Shown one piece after another: positions 5,510-8,021 of a stretch of DNA of 8,021 nucleotides. Below the pieces are notes generated by a model. The model ran no database searches. It saw only the letters and a list, made by a program, of their open reading frames with translations, and was not told the origin of the DNA. The stretch is taken from positions 1 to 8,021 of the forward strand of contig JAAYSB010000247.1 in NCBI GenBank assembly GCA_012518475.1, written 5' to 3'. The DNA is from Intrasporangiaceae bacterium (lineage in GTDB: Bacteria > Actinomycetota > Actinomycetes > Actinomycetales > Dermatophilaceae). Numbering within the stretch: position 1 is the first letter of the stretch; the number at the start of each line of letters is the position of its first letter. The position numbers and the translations under genes were made by a program.

Positions 5510-5515
5510 TCTCTC

Positions 5516-6586
5516 ATGCATCTCAGACCACGCATCATCGCTGTCCCCGCACTCGCCGCCCTGGCCCTGGCCGGCTGCGGCTCCGGTGAGACCAGCGACT
5601 CGGGGACGACCGCACCCAGCACCGACCCCGGCACTGCCAGCGAGGCCGCGGGCGAGCAGACGGTGACGATCTACTCCGGCCGCAACGAGAACCTCGTCGG
5701 CCCCATCATCGAGAAGGTCCAGGAGGCCACCGGTGCGACCGTCGAGGTCCGCTACGGCGACTCCGCCGAGCTCGCGGCCCAGCTGCTCGAGGAGGGCGAC
5801 CGCACCCAGGCCGACCTGTTCTTCAGCCAGGACGCCGGTGCTCTCGGCGCCCTCGCCAAGGAGGGTCGCCTCGCCGAGCTCGACGACTCCATCACCGGCG
5901 TGGTGCTCGACGGGTACTCGGACACCGAGGGCCACTGGGTAGCCACCTCGGCCCGGGCCCGGGTCATCGCCTACAACCCCGAGATCGCTCCCGAGGTCGA
6001 GCAGATGACCTCCATCGACGACATCCTCGACCCCACGTACAAGGGTCAGGTCGGCATCGCCCCGACGAACGCGTCGTTCCAGTCCTTCGTCACCGCCCTG
6101 CGGGTCGCCAAGGGTGAGGACGGCGCCCGCGAGTGGCTCTCGCAGCTCAAGGCCAACGAGCCGAAGATCTACGAGAAGAACGGTGGAATCCTCGACGCGG
6201 TCGACAGCGGCGAGGTGGGCCTCGGCCTGATCAACCACTACTACTGGTACGAGAAGGCCGACGAGGTCGGGCTGGACAACCTCACGGCCAAGATCCACTT
6301 CCTCGGCACCGACGACCCGGGCGCTCTCATCAACGTCGCCGGTGTCGGCATTCTCGAGGGCTCGGAGGAGGCCGATGCCGCCGCCGAGGTCATCGAGTAC
6401 TTCCTCTCCGAGGAGGGTCAGCAGTACTTCACCGACGAGACCTCCGAGTACCCGGTCGTCGACGGCATCACCCTCAAGGAAGGCCTCACCCCGCTCGCCG
6501 ACCTGCGCGGCAGCACCATCGACCTCAACCAGCTGGACTCGCTCGGTGAGACCCTCGCTCTGCTCGACGAGGTCGGCCTGACCTGA
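5516..6586 (+). CDS. Iron ABC transporter substrate-binding lipoprotein (FbpA-like)
   Basis: A 356-residue extracytoplasmic binding protein. The N-terminus is a lipoprotein signal: basic start (R4, R6), hydrophobic core (7-17) and lipobox LAGC (18-21), so the mature protein would be anchored through Cys21. A flexible Ser/Thr/Gly linker (22-46) leads to the fold, which opens with VTIYSGRNENLVGPII (50-65), typical of ferric-binding proteins. Further family marks are RYGDSAEL (79-86), ADLFFSQDAGALGAL (99-113), TSARARVIAYNP (144-155) and INHYYWYEKA (239-248). The paired tyrosines Y242-Y243 correspond to the two iron-binding tyrosines of FbpA. It would capture Fe3+ and deliver it to the permease encoded next. 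The gene has its own apparently leaderless promoter and iron box upstream, and its stop codon overlaps the permease start. Specificity for ferric iron rests on the tyrosine pair and the iron box; whether it binds free or chelated iron is unknown. Confidence 0.93.
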   Translation: MHLRPRIIAVPALAALALAGCGSGETSDSGTTAPSTDPGTASEAAGEQTVTIYSGRNENLVGPIIEKVQEATGATVEVRYGDSAELAAQLLEEGDRTQADLFFSQDAGALGALAKEGRLAELDDSITGVVLDGYSDTEGHWVATSARARVIAYNPEIAPEVEQMTSIDDILDPTYKGQVGIAPTNASFQSFVTALRVAKGEDGAREWLSQLKANEPKIYEKNGGILDAVDSGEVGLGLINHYYWYEKADEVGLDNLTAKIHFLGTDDPGALINVAGVGILEGSEEADAAAEVIEYFLSEEGQQYFTDETSEYPVVDGITLKEGLTPLADLRGSTIDLNQLDSLGETLALLDEVGLT

Positions 6587-8021
6587 TGCACGACCGGTCG
6601 GCGGTCACCCGGCGACGACTGCGCAACAGCGGCAAGCCCCCGTGGTTCCTCGTGATCCCGGGGCTTGTCGCTGCTGCTGTCGCCCTGCTGCCGATCGGCT
6701 ATCTCGTCGTCCGCGCGTTCGAGGCCGGGCCCGGGCGGCTTGCGGAGGTTCTCCTCCGGGAGCGCACGGCCCTGCTCATCGGTCGCAGCGTCGCCCTCAC
6801 CGTCGCGGTGACTGCCGCCTGCGTCCTCCTCGGTCTCCTCTTCGCCTTCATCGTCGTCCGCAGCGATCTGCCCGGCCGGGCAACGATCGGTGTACTCGCA
6901 GCACTGCCGCTGGCCGTCCCCTCCTACATCGCTGCCTTCGCGTGGGCCTCCTCCCCGGTCCCGATCAGCGGGTTCCTCGGCTCCTTCCTCGTCCTGACGG
7001 CGTGCTGCTATCCCTACGTCTATCTGCCGGTCGTGGCTTCCATGCGGGGGATCGATCCGGCCACCGAGGAGGTCGCACGCGGTCTCGGCAAGACGGCGTG
7101 GCAGGCCTTCTGGTCGGTCACAGCGCGCCAGGTGCGTCCGGCTGCGGCCGGTGGTGCGCTCCTCGTCGCGCTCTACACCCTGAGCGACTTCGGGGCGGTC
7201 TCGCTGCTGCGCTACGACGTCTTCACCCGCGTCATCCACACGTCCTACCGGTCGAGCTTCGACCGCACGCCGGCCGCGATCCTCTCCCTGCTCCTCGTCG
7301 TCCTCACCGTGACGATCACGGTGAGCGAGGCACGCATGCGATCGGCCTCCGAGCAGGTCCGCGTCGGTGGCGGCGTCGCGCGACGTCCGTCCCGCATACA
7401 CCTCGGGCGGTGGGCCTGGATCGTCGCCCCGGGCGCGATCGGCGTTCTCGTGCTGGCCCTGGTGTTCCCGATCGTCTCGCTGCTGTACTGGTCAGCCACC
7501 GGCCTCTCGCGCGGCGTCGACGTCGACAGACTCGTCGAGTCGACAGTGACCACAGCGTGGTTCGCGACGCTCGGCATGCTCGCCTGCATCGCGCTCGCCG
7601 TGCCGGTCGGCATCCTCGCCGCCCGCTTCCGGAACAGGTCGGTGCGGATGCTCGAGCACGCGACGTTCGCGGGACACGCGCTGCCCGGGATCGTCGTCGC
7701 CCTTGCCCTCGTCTTCTTCGGCGTCCGCTACGCGACCCCGATCTATCAGCGCACCCCGATGCTCGTCCTGGCGTATGCGGTGCTCTTCCTGCCGATGGCT
7801 GTCGCCGGCATCCGATCGGCGGTTGCCATGAGCAGTCCGCGGATCGAGGAGGTCGCCCGCAGCCTGGGCAAGACCAGAGGTGAGGTGATGCGCCAGGTGA
7901 CGCTGCCGCTCGCCGCGCCCGGCATCGCCGCGGGGGCCGCGCTCGTGCTGCTCACCGCGATGAAGGAGCTGCCGGCCACCCTGCTGCTCCAGCCGACCGG
8001 GACCCGCACGCTCGCGACGAG
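6586..8021 (+). CDS. Iron ABC transporter permease, fused two-domain (FbpB-like), 3' end outside the window
   Basis: The start ATG at 6586 overlaps the stop of the binding-protein gene by one base (TGATG), indicating translational coupling; only a weak, distant GAGG precedes it. The frame runs 478 residues to the right edge without a stop. It has many hydrophobic segments (about 20-43, 65-91, 100-122, 130-152, 187-206, 230-247, 277-301, 322-346, 362-381, 391-411 and 447-466) and two copies of the cytoplasmic EAA loop that contacts the ATPase: EEVARGLGKTAWQAFWSVTARQ (161-182) and EEVARSLGKTRGEVMRQVTL (421-440). That two-half layout in one chain is typical of FbpB/SfuB-like permeases. A usual length is about 510-540 residues, so only the last 40-60 are missing. 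The protein forms the membrane channel for iron delivered by the lipoprotein; the ATPase gene is expected just downstream. Thiamine permease ThiP has the same layout, but the partner gene and iron box favour iron. Confidence 0.92.
   Translation, partial: MHDRSAVTRRRLRNSGKPPWFLVIPGLVAAAVALLPIGYLVVRAFEAGPGRLAEVLLRERTALLIGRSVALTVAVTAACVLLGLLFAFIVVRSDLPGRATIGVLAALPLAVPSYIAAFAWASSPVPISGFLGSFLVLTACCYPYVYLPVVASMRGIDPATEEVARGLGKTAWQAFWSVTARQVRPAAAGGALLVALYTLSDFGAVSLLRYDVFTRVIHTSYRSSFDRTPAAILSLLLVVLTVTITVSEARMRSASEQVRVGGGVARRPSRIHLGRWAWIVAPGAIGVLVLALVFPIVSLLYWSATGLSRGVDVDRLVESTVTTAWFATLGMLACIALAVPVGILAARFRNRSVRMLEHATFAGHALPGIVVALALVFFGVRYATPIYQRTPMLVLAYAVLFLPMAVAGIRSAVAMSSPRIEEVARSLGKTRGEVMRQVTLPLAAPGIAAGAALVLLTAMKELPATLLLQPTGTRTLAT

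Noticed and set aside
5315..6298. A 327-codon minus-strand frame covering the control region and half of the binding-protein gene
   Set aside because: It would run through the iron box and both promoters and has no family features; it is a shadow of the lipoprotein gene.
6642..7883. A 413-codon open plus-strand frame over the permease region
   Set aside because: It is Arg/Pro-rich with no hydrophobic segments. The frame starting at 6586 gives a clear membrane protein with two EAA loops and is coupled to the binding-protein gene.
1..8021. tRNA, rRNA, CRISPR array, prophage or integrase signals
   Set aside because: No cloverleaf-like sequence, no regularly spaced repeats, and no phage or recombinase proteins were found by reading both strands.

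Overview
The window is GC-rich throughout, uses GTG as well as ATG starts, and has actinobacterial-looking -10 hexamers placed directly against start codons. It carries a good match to the DtxR/IdeR iron box. Together these point to the chromosome of a high-GC actinobacterium, probably of the order Micrococcales (Intrasporangiaceae-like). That placement is an inference from gene content and style; no database search was possible.

Layout, left to right. (1) 1-650, +: the 3' part of a GNAT acetyltransferase gene whose frame is open to the left edge; the residual N-terminal end looks like the tail of a first GNAT domain, so the whole protein may be a tandem GNAT. (2) 723-3014, +: dinG, an XPD/DinG-type iron-sulfur helicase with an added Myb/SANT-like C-terminal tail. 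(3) 3092-4057, +: holA, DNA polymerase III delta subunit (clamp loader). (4) 4058-4456: a 399-base gap with a hairpin after holA, short direct repeats, a G-rich patch, a good sigma-70-type promoter and a roughly 160-nt structured leader for rpsT. (5) 4457-4717, +: rpsT, ribosomal protein S20, followed by a strong hairpin terminator. (6) 4802-4923: a convergent gap holding a large imperfect inverted repeat that competes with a compact perfect hairpin. (7) 4924-5457, -: a stand-alone PemK/MazF-fold protein with no visible antitoxin. (8) 5458-5515: a 58-base divergent control region with an IdeR/DtxR-type iron box between two apparently leaderless promoters. (9) 5516-6586, +: a lipoprotein ferric-iron binding protein (FbpA-like), then 6586-8021, +: a fused two-domain iron ABC permease (FbpB-like) that runs off the right edge.

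How it fits together: the left two thirds is mostly housekeeping DNA metabolism and translation (dinG, holA, rpsT). The right third is an iron-uptake operon expected to be switched on when iron is scarce: binding protein, then permease translationally coupled by a 1-base stop/start overlap, with the ATPase gene probably just outside the window. The most interesting point is that the iron box sits where it could also control the divergent PemK/MazF-like gene. No clear phage, insertion sequence, CRISPR or tRNA signal is visible, and no strong candidate for a wholly new system was found.
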